Assembly (NCBI RefSeq): GCF_022201045.2 | Contig: NC_068564.1 | Coordinates: forward strand, 33,571,001-33,635,000 | Reading direction: 5' to 3' | Length of the DNA stretch: 64,000 nucleotides | DNA from: Citrus sinensis | Taxonomy: Eukaryota; Streptophyta; Magnoliopsida; Sapindales; Rutaceae | Shown: piece after piece, positions 34,830 to 48,400 of the stretch | Position numbering within the stretch: position 1 is the stretch's first letter | Layout of the letters: every line of letters starts with the position of its first letter | Notes under the pieces: model-generated | Told to the model about the DNA's origin: nothing | Seen by the model: the letters and a program-made list of their open reading frames with translations, nothing else | The model's database searches: none | Translations under genes and position numbers: made by a program

Positions 34830-37800
34830 TTACATGACTTCCTTCCCTCTCTGACGGGTTGCTGTTCTGTACACAACCTCCCCTTCCGATGTAACAAAGT
34901 AGGTCAACTGCAATGGCAAGATGTATCAGTAGGTGTTCTGAAGAGAACTTATCAACAGTTGGGCAACAAATCAAATGACTCCATGGAGAAGGAACAGGTT
35001 AATATGCTATTTCAAAGTTGCATTCTAATTGGCATCTCTTGAATCCTGAAATGCAATATTAAATGCAGAAAAGATTTGAGTACCCACAATTTCAAGAGAG
35101 CTGACTTTATGGAGAAGGAATCCATCAACCATTTCTCTAAGGAAACAAGAACCAAATTAAGAGGGAAAGTAAGAGATTAAAAAGGGGGAAAAAAAATCAA
35201 CTCAAGCATTGTATTGCATATACAATGTAAAACAAGTACCAAGAAGGAATAACTCATATTCTGAAAACTGACCTTCCATTTCCAGATTCAATCAGGCCTG
35301 GGTTCTCCATATATGTTATACTATCCTGGCGGGAATATTTAATGCAGCCATGTTTGCTTAGATATGTATTCTGAAGTGCAAGGTTTAAAAGTGAGCTTTT
35401 CAGTCTACCAGAAAAGAAAAATTCTCATTCAAATTATTTGATCAAGTTGTCTCATCTCACAAACCTTTTTTTTTTAGTGGCTTCATTTACATCGTATTAT
35501 AAATTGCAAGAGATTCTTCCAATTTATAGATTCGGAAATAGTGCAGTTTCTGAAATTCAAGATCTCAAGAATGGTACAATTTTGCCCGGGATACTGAATA
35601 TAAAGAAGCTTCTTACCACTCCAAATTTCATAAAGATATGATGTAGAGGCTCATAAATTTTCTTTGCTTCCAGTTGCTCTTCATGTTCTTCACAAATCAC
35701 CAATGGGTGGAATCCAACTACTATGCACCTGGATTCACAAAGAGATTAAACAAGTCAATTTTTTATCATTTGAAGATGAGTGGAGAGAGCTAGGATTGGC
35801 TACTAAGTTGTGAGCACTATAGTTCCAGTTAATGTAAGAAGCAACATTAAAATTTGTAAACAAAATCCAAGATTTCATCAGATATGTAGAATGGCTCAGA
35901 TGGAAACATAAAACTTCTAAATATTCATTGGGATTCAAACAATTTAGTGCTTAGTCTCACAAAGCTTTGAGTACTATTAACAAATTGAATTGCCAATAAT
36001 ATATCAACTGCTTTACCAGTGACCATTGGTTGCTTCTAGTGCACTTTTCAGCCAATTCAACAGAAGATCTCCACTGGCACTTGGTAATGCTGTTGGTATC
36101 TTCCCCTTAAAGTTTCATAACAAGTAGCAATTAGAAGACGTAAGATGGAAAACACACACAAGCACTAATACAAGGCACACATCACTTTAAAAAAAACCTT
36201 CCTCATCCATCAGAGAATTTTGAGTAAGTGTTTCTTGTTAGCGTACAGACAAGTTTAAATGCATAGATGTCCAGCATCTAGCCATAAAGCATAAAATGAA
36301 TAAGTAAAACTATTAATCCACATAAACGAGTGAGATGGATCTATTCAATGAACTACTGTTTCAAACATATAAAAACTCTATTTGGACGATAATAATCAAC
36401 AAATTTAAATCGTGTGTATTTTGTAAACAAGTACCTACCTGTAAAGAACCAGTGTTGACACCAATAATATCTAATGCTTCACCATGAGGTAATCTGATCT
36501 GCTCCTGGAAACAACCAACTTCCTTCTCTTTTGAAGCTTTAGTAGTGTACCTGCAAGCACAAGTGGTTGCACATAAAAGGAATATTAGCCACATAAATCG
36601 TTACAATCTAAAAAATTGTCAGGAAGACTTAACATTTCCATAAATACAAATGTGCCCCAGTCAAAGAACTGATTACAAAGAGCATATAGTATACCATGGA
36701 ACTTTTAGAGACGGGAACAACCAGGTAGCCTGCAAAAGATACATGTAGGTTTGTTGCTAGCTGTTGAAACCAATTAAAAGCACATTAAGTTGGGAACAAA
36801 CCAGTATGTTCATTTCTGCCCTTGATGAATGATACGCAAAGTCTAGTACAAAAAATGTACCTATATATATATATATATACTTACATCTATTTATAGAAAT
36901 CTCATGTTAAGCTATTGGTGATCATTAAGCAATTGGTGATAATTTTCCTTTTTACGTACAAAGTCTTTAGGGTATGAAAAGCACAATACACAGGCCTTAA
37001 AAACTGAAAGCCGCAAGGGGATTCATAGAAATTTCCTGGCCATAAACAAAGATCTTACATTTTGCTTCAGAGGGTCATCTTCCCCAAGCTCACTAGAGTT
37101 TATCACAAATCTTGCATCATAAGCTTTAGCCACATCTTCCATCTACATCAACAACAAGAATATCAATAAGTCAGATAGAAGAATATTGCAAGATCCAATA
37201 TGCAACCTAGAGATTTGATGAGAAAAACACATGAAGACGAGAGCAATAGGAGTTAAAGCAGAGTAGTCACGAAAACATATTGGCTAAGACAATATAAAGA
37301 AGATGGTAGCCGAAAAGACAAGTTCATGTATTAAAAACATGGAAACTGATTAACACCAAAAACAGAGTTGTCATACAGCTATATTACTATGGCAAACAAG
37401 TGAGATTCAGAAGAAAAATAAAAATCCTAATTCAACAATTTAACTAAGTTGATCATAACTAGCTAGTCTCCCGTTGTAGTTTCATTTCATATCAGTTTTC
37501 ACCGCAAACAAATACGGGCTTAAAGAAAAACCATCACTTTAAACACAAAAGCCGAAAGGATCAAACTGTTTACAAATACGGACCAAATACGCCATGCCCA
37601 CAACAACAAAACCAAAATATCATCCGAATAAATCATCAAACATAACAATTTGAAACGACAACCCAAAGAGAAACTGACCTGTTTGAGCAAAAGGGTTTGT
37701 TGTTCAAGGGGTCTAAAGCCTCCAGTCACACTGATAAAATAAAAATCCAAACCTTTCCTATTACTACTAATGCCATTAGTTCTTTGGTAAATAGACTTTT

Positions 37801-37891
37801 GAGGCTGGCCTAAGTTGAGGGCAACATAGAGAGCAAGGCAGAGAGACAACTGCGTGATCAAAGTACAAACCCAGGATGGTCTTTTTGCCAT
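34830..37891 (-). CDS. Membrane-anchored purple-acid-phosphatase-like protein
   Basis: Nine exons on the minus strand: 37679-37891, 37059-37142, 36695-36729, 36439-36550, 36017-36105, 35617-35728, 35273-35370, 35088-35136 and 34830-34907; 870 nt, 289 residues, all GT-AG with matching phases. An N-terminal signal anchor (about residues 8-28) leads into a domain that follows tartrate-resistant purple acid phosphatases in outline: FYFISVTGGFRPLEQQ, LGEDDPLKQN, PSLKVPWY, DIIGVNTGS, HWCIVVGFHPL, TYLSKHGC. The metal-binding GDxxY and GNH motifs of active enzymes are not seen. The VxxH-like (VGFHP) and final GHxH-like (SKHGC) positions are only partly kept, so it is probably catalytically altered. 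Likely Golgi or ER lumenal by topology. Alternative: a plant-specific family only distantly related to phosphoesterases. Confidence 0.8.
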
Positions 37892-38551
37892 TGGTTACAG
37901 AGAACTGAACAGTTTTCTGATATCTGACTCTCTCTGCTTAATGCTTATGAGATCTGAATCACAGCGCTGTTAATGTTGTTTATATCTAGATGAGCTTACT
38001 GACGATGGACAAGTGCCAGCAGTCGCTTGTTGAAAGATGAAATAAAATAAATATGTGTATAAAAAAATTTTAAAAAAAATTATTTTTGGGTCTTATCTCG
38101 TACCATTATTGAGTTGCGTTTCAGCCTAGACATTGGACAAAAAGACTTTGTCTGGTAGCTGGTTAAGCACAATCTGTAAGTTACAGATTCTGTACCTTAG
38201 CCCGCTCCAAAGAGTTGTTAAAATAGTCACCGTCGTGGAAGATTATTGTTTCAAGTATTTGTAAGCCGCAGTGAAATTTTGGCAGAATAAAATATTTTGA
38301 CTGGATGCCAACAAGGAAACAACTCCTTTTTTTTTTTATTTTTTTTGGCTTTATGAACCTTCCCATCTATGACTGTACATGGCAAGTGAGTCTGTGGAGA
38401 GAGTTGGCGTGAGACGAGCATGTCGAGTTATTGGTCGGTCCATCAAATAAATTGTTGCAATGCAAATATACCGACTCAATCAAATAATGATAACTGAGAT
38501 TAATATGAGAAAATTTGGAAGACAAAACATTTTATTTATTGAAGTAACTAA
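37892..38551. other. Promoter side of the phosphatase-like gene
   Basis: Spacer with a remnant of the TACAGATTCTGTA repeat at 38171-38195 (AATCTGTAAGTTACAGATT is an inverted repeat). No gene recognised. Confidence 0.4.
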
Positions 38552-39516
<965 letters not shown>

Positions 39517-39849
39517 TAAGTACTTGTCTTTCCATCCAACAAATAAATATGAAAACTCAAATAGGCTACATCTTACAGAAGATAATTACTGTCCAAAGAT
39601 TGGTTCAGAAGGGAATTTTATGCGCTCAAGTGATCTCATTCAAATCTAAATCCTTCACTCAACTGTACTCTTGAATTGTTCTTGCTCGAGCATATCATAA
39701 TTCATAGATTATCCAATAAAAAATCGCAGGGTATCTGACAGATCAGTCCAAACCAAATTTCATCAAAACAGCTCAACAACAGAAAGATGTAAACAGTGAA
39801 GATGGGTGCTTCCACTCCTCTCAGCAATGGCATTGCTTCTTCTCCTGGC

Positions 39850-40539
39850 TTATGATATGTCTGCACGATCTAGCATATCTACCAAAGTCATCCTTCTGGG
39901 GAACCTTGGAGGCAGCCTCAAATTCATGGCATCCTCAATCTGAATTGGCAAATGTGTTGCCACAATCACAATCCCACCCTTTTTTCTGTGCTCTGCAATG
40001 ATATACTCTAGCAACCTCACCCCATCATAATCCAATGCAACAGAAGGCTCATCAAGCAACCAAATTGGCCTATCAATTGCTAGCAACCTTGCAAGTTGCA
40101 GTCGTTTTCTCTGGCCCATTGACAGCATTCTTGCTTTCTCTTTTGCCAATCTTCCAAGCCCCATCAGCTCCAATGCAGGCAAAGAGTTCCCTTGTTTGCC
40201 TTCAAGAACTTCGAACCACTGCACATTATCAAGAACTGTAAACTTCTCCTTCACAGCATCTTTGAGGGAGAGCCAGTTAAGCTGAAGCTTGTACTGGTGG
40301 AATATTCCTGATTGTGTGATGTCATGCCCATTCCAAAGAATCTCACCAGCAGAAGGTTTAGAGAATCCAGCTAACATTCGCAGGAATGTTGATTTGCCTG
40401 AGCCATTAGTGCCAGTCAACACAAGTGCCCCACCATCATGAATGGAGATGTTTACATGTCTCAAAATTTGTTGAGCATTTCTCATGCACGAAACATTTTT
40501 GAGGAGAAGCCGAGGAAGTGGTGGTTTCCGTAGAGTCAT
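39850..40539 (-). CDS. CCMA: Cytochrome c maturation ABC ATPase (CcmA, ABCI1)
   Basis: Single-exon CDS of 229 residues for the ATP-binding subunit of the mitochondrial Ccm heme-handling ABC complex. It works with the CcmB and CcmC membrane subunits, which plants usually encode in mitochondrial DNA. Motifs: Walker A GTNGSGKST (residues 43-51), ABC signature region LSMGQRKRLQLARLLA, Walker B IWLLDEPSVALD, and H-loop VATHLP. The start is the ATG at 40539 (MTLRKPPLPRLLLKNVSCMR); the in-frame codon upstream at 40551 is TTG. A leader intron is likely, with donor at 41426 (GTAAGA) and acceptor at 40554 (TTCAG), both read on the minus strand. The protein has no obvious presequence, as known for this family. 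Confidence 0.94.
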   Translation of the reverse strand: MTLRKPPLPRLLLKNVSCMRNAQQILRHVNISIHDGGALVLTGTNGSGKSTFLRMLAGFSKPSAGEILWNGHDITQSGIFHQYKLQLNWLSLKDAVKEKFTVLDNVQWFEVLEGKQGNSLPALELMGLGRLAKEKARMLSMGQRKRLQLARLLAIDRPIWLLDEPSVALDYDGVRLLEYIIAEHRKKGGIVIVATHLPIQIEDAMNLRLPPRFPRRMTLVDMLDRADIS

Positions 40540-40554
40540 TGAGGTTTCCAAAAC

Positions 40555-41426
40555 TGAATATAATGCAGAGTTTGCAAGTATAGGACCTTACTGAGATATT
40601 AGAAGCCTAACACCCAACCAAGTCTCTCTGGATAGAATTTGCAGAAGACTAAGAGCAATAGTTATGATGAAAATTCAGGGGACTGTTCATTAAGAGAACA
40701 CGAGCACAAACTTATCATTAGTACATCACAAAAGCTTTATCAAAGTAAATTCCAACCAAGAACTCAATCATATAAAATAAACGTAATCCAAGGCTAATGA
40801 TAGAAGTTTCACAGGAAGACAACAGGGTCTTGCGAATTGGACACCTAGAAAATTTATGATAATTTCCTATATAAGCTCATACTATAATCTTCTGGGTATA
40901 ATTATGAACAATAAAATTAATAATGAAAATAACCCATGGCGATAAAGATTGGCAATAATTAAAAACAAAAGATTGACAATAACTAAAAACAATAAAATTA
41001 ATATGAAATAACCCATAATGAAAACGATTGACAATAAGTAACATTAATAATGAAATAGCCCAAATCATCTTGCTAATAAGTGCAGTTAGACATTCCATCG
41101 AACACATTGAGCACAACTCTCGTCGACGAAGCTGCAACTCCAACGGCATTGTTAATTTGTTGTTTCATTGGGTTTGGAAAACAACTCAAATTAGCAAATG
41201 GGGTTTTGTTATACATGAACATAATACAAACAAAACATACACATTTGAATTTTGCATGGAACAATTAGAGCTCAGAACAAATACTAAAAAAAAATAAAAA
41301 ATAAAAAGAGAAAGGAACCGCCATTTCAATTCCCCAGTTTCTCATCCAATATTATTATAATTATTACAAGGAGTAGCAAACGCGCACACACACGCAGAGA
41401 CAAGAGAGAAACAGAATAAGTCTTAC
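40555..41426 (-). other. Probable 5' UTR intron of CCMA
   Basis: Bounded by GTAAG at 41426 and TTCAG ending near 40554 on the minus strand. It contains an imperfect tandem repeat (about 40900-41070, words AACAATAAAATTAAT and AATAACCCAT recurring about 80 bp apart). ORFs inside are short and not protein-like. Confidence 0.5.
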
Positions 41427-42449
41427 GTTTGAGAGATTCGATCGCTGGAATGATAACTGCATATGTCACTTGTGTAGTAGTCTTGTTCTGTTCAGAGTTT
41501 TCACTTTTCGGTTGTTACTAATATTTTTTTTAAATATTTTCATTTAGTAAAATTAATGTAAATGTATTATTATTATCATACATTCAATGTGACTCGTGTG
41601 TTGCACCTAAATTTGACCGACCCGTTTAACACCTCCTTCAGGATTCAGCGTGCCCCGAACCCGAATATTGAAGCCTTAAATAGCAGTAAGGTTGCTATTC
41701 TGGTTAATGAATCACATTTTGCTAACAATTCATTCATCATGGGAAGAAGAGGCCAGTGACTGAAATATTGTTTCTTTACCTTCAATATAACTCAATTTTT
41801 TCTCTTAGTACAACAAAATGGACTGACCCGAACCAACATTCGATTTCGATATGTGTTTCAACCTGTTGTGGCATCCCGCCCAAACAAAGTAAACAAAAAT
41901 GGCCGTAATTTCTAACAAACTACAGATACAAGGAAGATGAATCATTCATATCAATCTTGATGTTCCTACTTCCTACTCTTACATTGCGGAGAGTTTCGTC
42001 TTCACCTAGATCATCCATCAGTTACAGAATTTCTTTGAACCTCACAACTGAGGAAGTTGTCAACATCAAGCTAAAGCCTCGCCTCTGACAGCGCCGGCCT
42101 CCATTCCATACAACAACAGGCTGATCCTGTTAGCAGAATTTGCAGGTACAGTACAGGACTGAGCCTCCAAGCACCCAGACTAAATCTGGGTAATACAATT
42201 CAAATTAACACTAAAAGCAATTCTCTGTGCCACCACTAGTGACCAGTTACAGAGTTACAATCCCCATTGTATATACACATAATATAAAAAGTTATATGGT
42301 GGCTGCATGGTTACAAAATTATAAAACTATAGCTGAGGTACATTGCATATCCTAAGAACCCTATTTAAGCCATTTCAAAGCATAGGGCATGATAACAACT
42401 TCAGGGTTCAATAATTCAAAAATAGTGCGGGGAATAACTTTTCCCAACT
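41427..42449. other. Spacer: CCMA promoter and FIP1 3' UTR
   Basis: A purine-rich leader-like stretch at about 41385-41426, AT-rich spacer, then the probable FIP1 3' UTR from about 42000. No other gene recognised. Confidence 0.45.
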
Positions 42450-45400
42450 TTAGTTACTGATCCACCTTCGTTTCCGGGCTGGCCGCTCCTGTTTGATTTC
42501 TGAGCCTGCTGCAGTCTCACTTTTGGTAGAAGGTAGAGGTTCACGCTCCATTTTCTTTATTGCCAACGTATCCTTCTCACTTGGCATTGGGAGCTTGAAT
42601 CGCTCACTTCGCTTCTTCAGCTTCTCAACTGTGTCAAGGTGCCGATCGTCCACTGGTTTTGTATTCTCAGGATTACTACCATCTTTCTTATCAGCCATGG
42701 GGCTTTGCTTATCAACAGGCTCAACTGCTGTAGCAGGTTCCTCTGGAATTTTGCTGGTCTCTAAAGTTCTGCCATTACTATTCTTATTAATTTCTTTAAA
42801 CTTCAGGGAAGATGACGACTTACTGTTGATATTGAAATCCCTCTCCTTATGGCTTGTCCAACGTTCCAATTTTGAGCGCCCTCTCCTTGAGTCTTGGTGT
42901 TCGTCATCTGAGGAAGCTTCTTCCTTCTCTTTTCTGGAAGAGTTACCGTGGACCGGTTTCTCATTCCCACAATTTCCTTGCTCATGGGTGTCTTTGACGC
43001 CCTAAAAAAAAAAAAAGAGTAAAACCAATCATGAACAGACAAGAACTACCCTACATTAAATTTCTAGCATTAATCCAAGGGTTCAACTTGTCAGCAAGCA
43101 ACTTACCAATATTTTGTTAAAAACATCAGAGAAGACTCTATAATGTAACTTCAAATAGAGAGTGAGAAACTATATTGCATTTAAAAATACGGCAGTGTCT
43201 AAATATCTTGTCTGAAATCAACTTTGTAACCCATGCATGCATCTATTAATTCAATAAAAATGCAACATACTAATAAGCTAACAAAATGACAAGTCATGAG
43301 TAAAGGTTAGTGACAAATTGCCTTCAGTACTAATCAACGGATCAAAAGGGTTCACAATAAACATCACAGATAGTGTGCCACAAAATTTCATGTAAACTCT
43401 GACTGTGGTAATAAGAAGTCTCAATGTCAAGACTTCTTATTACAAAGCATAGAAGTTCAATGTCAATTAGATTTGACAACCTTGTCAAAACCGCATTAAA
43501 AATTTACTCAAGTTGTGAATAGGCCTAATCTTATCCAAAACATCAATTTCCATGTATTCATCAAAAGTATCACAAAATAAAACCACGATACAAGAAGAAT
43601 TAGCACACTGCCTGCCAAGTACAAGAACCTCAACTTTCTCTACATATCCCGTCTCTATGGTTCCTCCTCAAAACCAGATAAGAACATAAGTAATCACTAC
43701 TCTTCTCAGGTAATAAAATAAAGTGGCAAATGGTATGAATAATCTAAATTAATCTCACATTATTGGGGGATACAGAGTTTGGTATATAAAATAGAGAATT
43801 ATTACCATTGTGAATAATTATTCCATTCCATTAATTTAGCATGTTAAATGATGCATCTACTTAGCTTATCCTAATCAACAAATGATTAACAAACTTGTGT
43901 GCTCAAAATACTAATTTATGCAGTTTAAACTATCCTAACTACTTGCCAAGCCACAATAAACAGCCTCCAGGAATAGGCAAGAATTTGATAGCATTTCACA
44001 CAACTGACAACCAAAAGAGTCATTAGTGAATGTTGCCTAAGTATTAGGCAAACTGAAAAATGAGAAGGCGCATGGACTTGTAAACCAGGCCTGCAAGTTT
44101 GCCATGAAGAACAGTGAATGTCGTCGACTTGTAACAAAGTGCTGATTATAAAATAATGAATTCCATAGATACAAACTACGTATCAGTTTTAATATTCAGC
44201 AGTCAGCCTCCTACTTTAATCAGTTTCGGCTGCCTCAAGGGAGGATTGTTCTTCCCCACAGAAGTATTAGTTGGAGAAGGAATTGAATATTTCCAGGCCA
44301 CAACAAAGGGTTAAATTGTACCAATTTGAATTTGAATTTGAAGATTTTATTTTCTATTCCATTTATTTAAATTAGCTCATTTCCTGAATTCAACTTCGCT
44401 GAGATGATTTCCCATCTCTAATAATCTTTATGCTCTAGTGTCTATGGAACATACCATCTCACTTACATGACCACTTTGGTCTTCTTGATTTCTCTTTGAA
44501 GCAACCAGACTGTTGTGATTTCCAACTTCAGATTCTCTATTTTTCCTTGAGCTTTCTTTATGTTTCTTCTCGTTCACTCTATTGTTATCTGAAGTATTTG
44601 CAGAACGATCATTACGAGGACCTGACCTTTCCTGCCTTGATTTTCTGTCCTCATTACTAATTTGATTTCCACGAGCATAAACATCCTCACGTCCCCTATG
44701 AGGTGGACGACTTTCATCCTCAATTCTCTCTCTCCTCTTCAGTTGTTCACTATGTCGAACTGTGTCTTTAACCTGATACTCTTTATCAGAACCCTTATAT
44801 TCATCCTTTACCCTAGCATGGCCAACCCATGCTCGGTCTTCCGAACTACGACCACTCCTTACAGCACCCCGTCCTTCTTCTCTCTCCCTTTTCGAAAGAA
44901 TTTCTTCATGCGGTTTCAGCCTGTGCCAATCTTCTCTCTCCCTCTGCCTCTCACCCCTTTCTCTCTGGGACCAGTTCTCATCCTTGTGTCTAACAGGATG
45001 GTGATCGTCAAAATTCTCTCTAATTCTCTGTTGGTCTTCTCTCCGCCGCTGATCCAAAATATCATCCCTCTCCCGCTTCCGACGACTGGTTAAATCACGG
45101 TGGCCATGCAAGATTTCATCTTTTTCAGCATGATCCCGTCTGACATATTCATCATCTTTCCTTCTCTTGCTAATATAATCATCCACCATTTCATACCTAC
45201 TCTTCAAACTATCATCTCTTTCCCTGTGTCGTGAGCTAGCATCCTTGTCGTAATGAGGCCTATAGCTGCCGTTATCCAACTGCTTTCTTGAATGAAGAAA
45301 TTCATCTCTGTCAATCCTCTCACTTTCCCGGGCCTTACCTCTGTGCCTTGCTCCAATTTCATCAAGATGCTCACGCTCCCTCTTCCTTGTGTCTTCAATT

Positions 45401-48400
45401 CTATTTTTTCTGCTGTAAGGTTCTTCATCTCTCCTTTGCCAGACCCCATCAGAATTTTCCCGCTCCTTTCGCCGATCAAAACCCTCAGGTTTCATTTGCA
45501 TATCATGGGTCAAGCTAGGATCAAAATCTCTACGAGGATGAGAACCCTCCCTCCCTATCGCCACCATGCGATTTCTCTCCATCTCTTGCCTCCCCTCCCT
45601 ATCTTTTCTTCGGAAACTCTGTTCGTTTTCCTCAGGGTGCTTCTTCATGCTTCCCATGCGTGTAGAACGTCTATCTTGCATTACTTCCTCATCACCCTCA
45701 CGCCACTTCTTATTATCTCTGCTGCTACCGGATCTTGCTTTACTGTTTTCGCTACTTCTTGCTGCTCTAGAATCTTCCTCCTCATCAAATTCTTGCAGCT
45801 CAGGTTGTTCTACTTGAGAATTTATTTTTTTTGTCTTCAATGAATAAAGTGCTTTTCCATCTTTACGACTATCACTTGTGGTTACTGCATTTGTTTCCTC
45901 CTTTTCCACTGCAGAGCTTCCATCACCCAAAACAAGTTCATCATGCACAGCATCTTTATGCTCAACACTCAATTCCCTTGCATCCCTAACTATGACAGGA
46001 GATGACAATGGACTATGTTTACCCTCCATGCTTTCAACTGATTCTTCATCCTGATTATCATGGAATTTCCTAATTTGTGGGCTTTGACTTGGAGTCATAC
46101 GAGGGGATCTGTCACCTGTTCTTCCTGGTCTCCGCCTGAGTCCACAGAGAGTGAGTTAAAGGTGTTACTTAAGTTCAGAGCAATCTAACTAATTCAAGAA
46201 CAGACCCAAGATGAGGTGAAGGCAACAAAACCAATTCTCATTTCATTATGTTCTTCTCAATCAGAAACTAAACATCTAGAGAAGTTATCAAGAAAATTCA
46301 TAGTTATTAAAAGAAATTCAGGCAATCTATCCTTTGGCTTTTCAAACAAAAATGTAAGTAAATTAGCACTCATAAGCACACTGTTATAGAAACTGGGGGT
46401 TTGTTTGGAAATGGTTGTAGCTTCTAGGATAATCTGGTTTAAGAATAATCAACTGTGGAAAGAAGTAGATGAGTTTCTGCTTAACCATTCTTTTATGCAT
46501 CTCGCAAATTCTCTTTCAAGCTGTCGTGAAGGTGAATAATGAAAATGATACACAATATTTTGTTTGGTGAAATATTGTTATAACATGCGACATTTATAAA
46601 ATTACAAACTTATGACTAATAAATAAAAGTAACTATAACCGATATATTATATATTCATATTTATTAAAAATCAATGATATTCTAATGCAAGGGGTGGTAT
46701 CGCATTACAACAAATAGAGAATTTAAAATTTAGAAGCATGTCAAGTTTAATGCGTTGTTGAGCTGGCTTGAGGTAAACTGCTACTGTGACTCTTCTGACT
46801 GTGCAGTAGCAAAGGAAGTAAAATTCCAGTCATGATTTACGATGGTACTATGATTTAATTAGAAAGAGTGTCAATTATTACATCCATCAAGGATTATTCT
46901 ATACCTCTGCTCATGAGAAGTCCCAATATTTTCGCCGGGACATTTAGGAGTTGGGCCCCTGGAACCAGGTCGATACCTAATTGGAGCTTCGGGAGGAAAG
47001 GGCAAAAGCCCATTTCCTTCAGGTATGTTATCATGAGCAACATTCATAAATGGAGCCTCATGTCTAACAAGCTCCCTATTTCGACTATCGTAAGCCTCTC
47101 GAAACCCATCAAAATATTCTGTGTCCACCGGTCCCATCTCATCTTCAGCTCCATCGTTTTCTCCTCTGCGATCCTCTCTTGGAAGATCATTGTCTCGGTC
47201 ACCATTACCAGCAGACGAATCATCATCTACAGAGTCCTGGCAGACAATCTGTATCCAAGCACTTTCAGTTAATTTAGGCGCATGAGAAAAGTATAAACAT
47301 AAAATGGATGCAGTCAAAATCAGTGCAATCAACAACAGGTTTTATCGCTAACCTCAATGATTGCATCTGAATCACGGATGCGAGGTGGACGAGTATCAAT
47401 TGAAGGGAGACGTTCACCAGAACCACCTTCTACCTGTATCGCTCGGCCAGTTGGCTAGCAGAAAACAAGTTACATAGTTAAGTCTGGCGACTGATATAAA
47501 AAATAAAACATAATCCATCAAGAGCATGAGCCAATTTTGGAACACTCCTACATTGTAATTGCTATGAGAGCAACTCCAAATAAACAAAAGCAGCGACAAA
47601 TAGATAAATACAATCTCTCCCAGGCAGGAGACACGTGATGAAAAAAATTGAATTTTCCTCTACGGTGAATGCTGAAAAAATAGAACTAGCAGCTGAGGCA
47701 TACTATTGGCGGTCGCACACGTGCAGGTCCTTTTGTTAAATCACTTTGTCCAATATCTGGCTTCCCAAGATTTGTATTATCAGCAGGAACATCCAGAATA
47801 CCAGTCGCTGCTGCTAATTCTGGGGGTAAATCGGGATCGTACTCCTAAATTGAAAGCAACAGAAAAAGTACAAACTGCACAAGTCACACAATCTATCCAT
47901 GTGTACATAATTAATTCACAAACTTCCACAGACACATGCATCTCATTACCTGATCTCGCCCACTTTCATAAACACGAATTTTGCTTTGCATGGTAGTCTC
48001 TAGGCGGTGCTGTTCCTGCAGAATTTGGAGAAAGAAACTCCTAAGTCCACTTTTATCTCGTAAAAAAAAAAATACCATTATAGGTTAATAGTTACCAGCT
48101 GTTTGCAATAATCTTTCCAGCTCTCCTCATTCAACCCAAAATTGAAGAAGTCCGTGATGTCAACGCTAGGGTATTTCCATGGTTTTTCTTCAAAACCATC
48201 AATGTCAACTTCGAATATAGTCCTAGAAATCATAGAGATAACAGGATATATAAATGAGTCAACACCAACAATGAATTGAATAACTTTACTAAAACACACT
48301 GAAAACATAGTCCACTTTTTCACGCAAAACCGTGTTAAATAAACTTGAAAGAAGAGAATAAGATTGCTGGTATTTCAGCTAGGCCCTACGTGACAACCAG

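Noticed and set aside
44662-45843. Plus-strand ORFs across FIP1 exon 8
   Set aside because: Shadows of the charged RE/RD-rich coding exon on the minus strand.
46385-46800. Possible MITE in FIP1 intron 7 (GGGTTTGTTTGGAAATGG start)
   Set aside because: The word resembles a transposon end, but no matching inverted end or target duplication was found.
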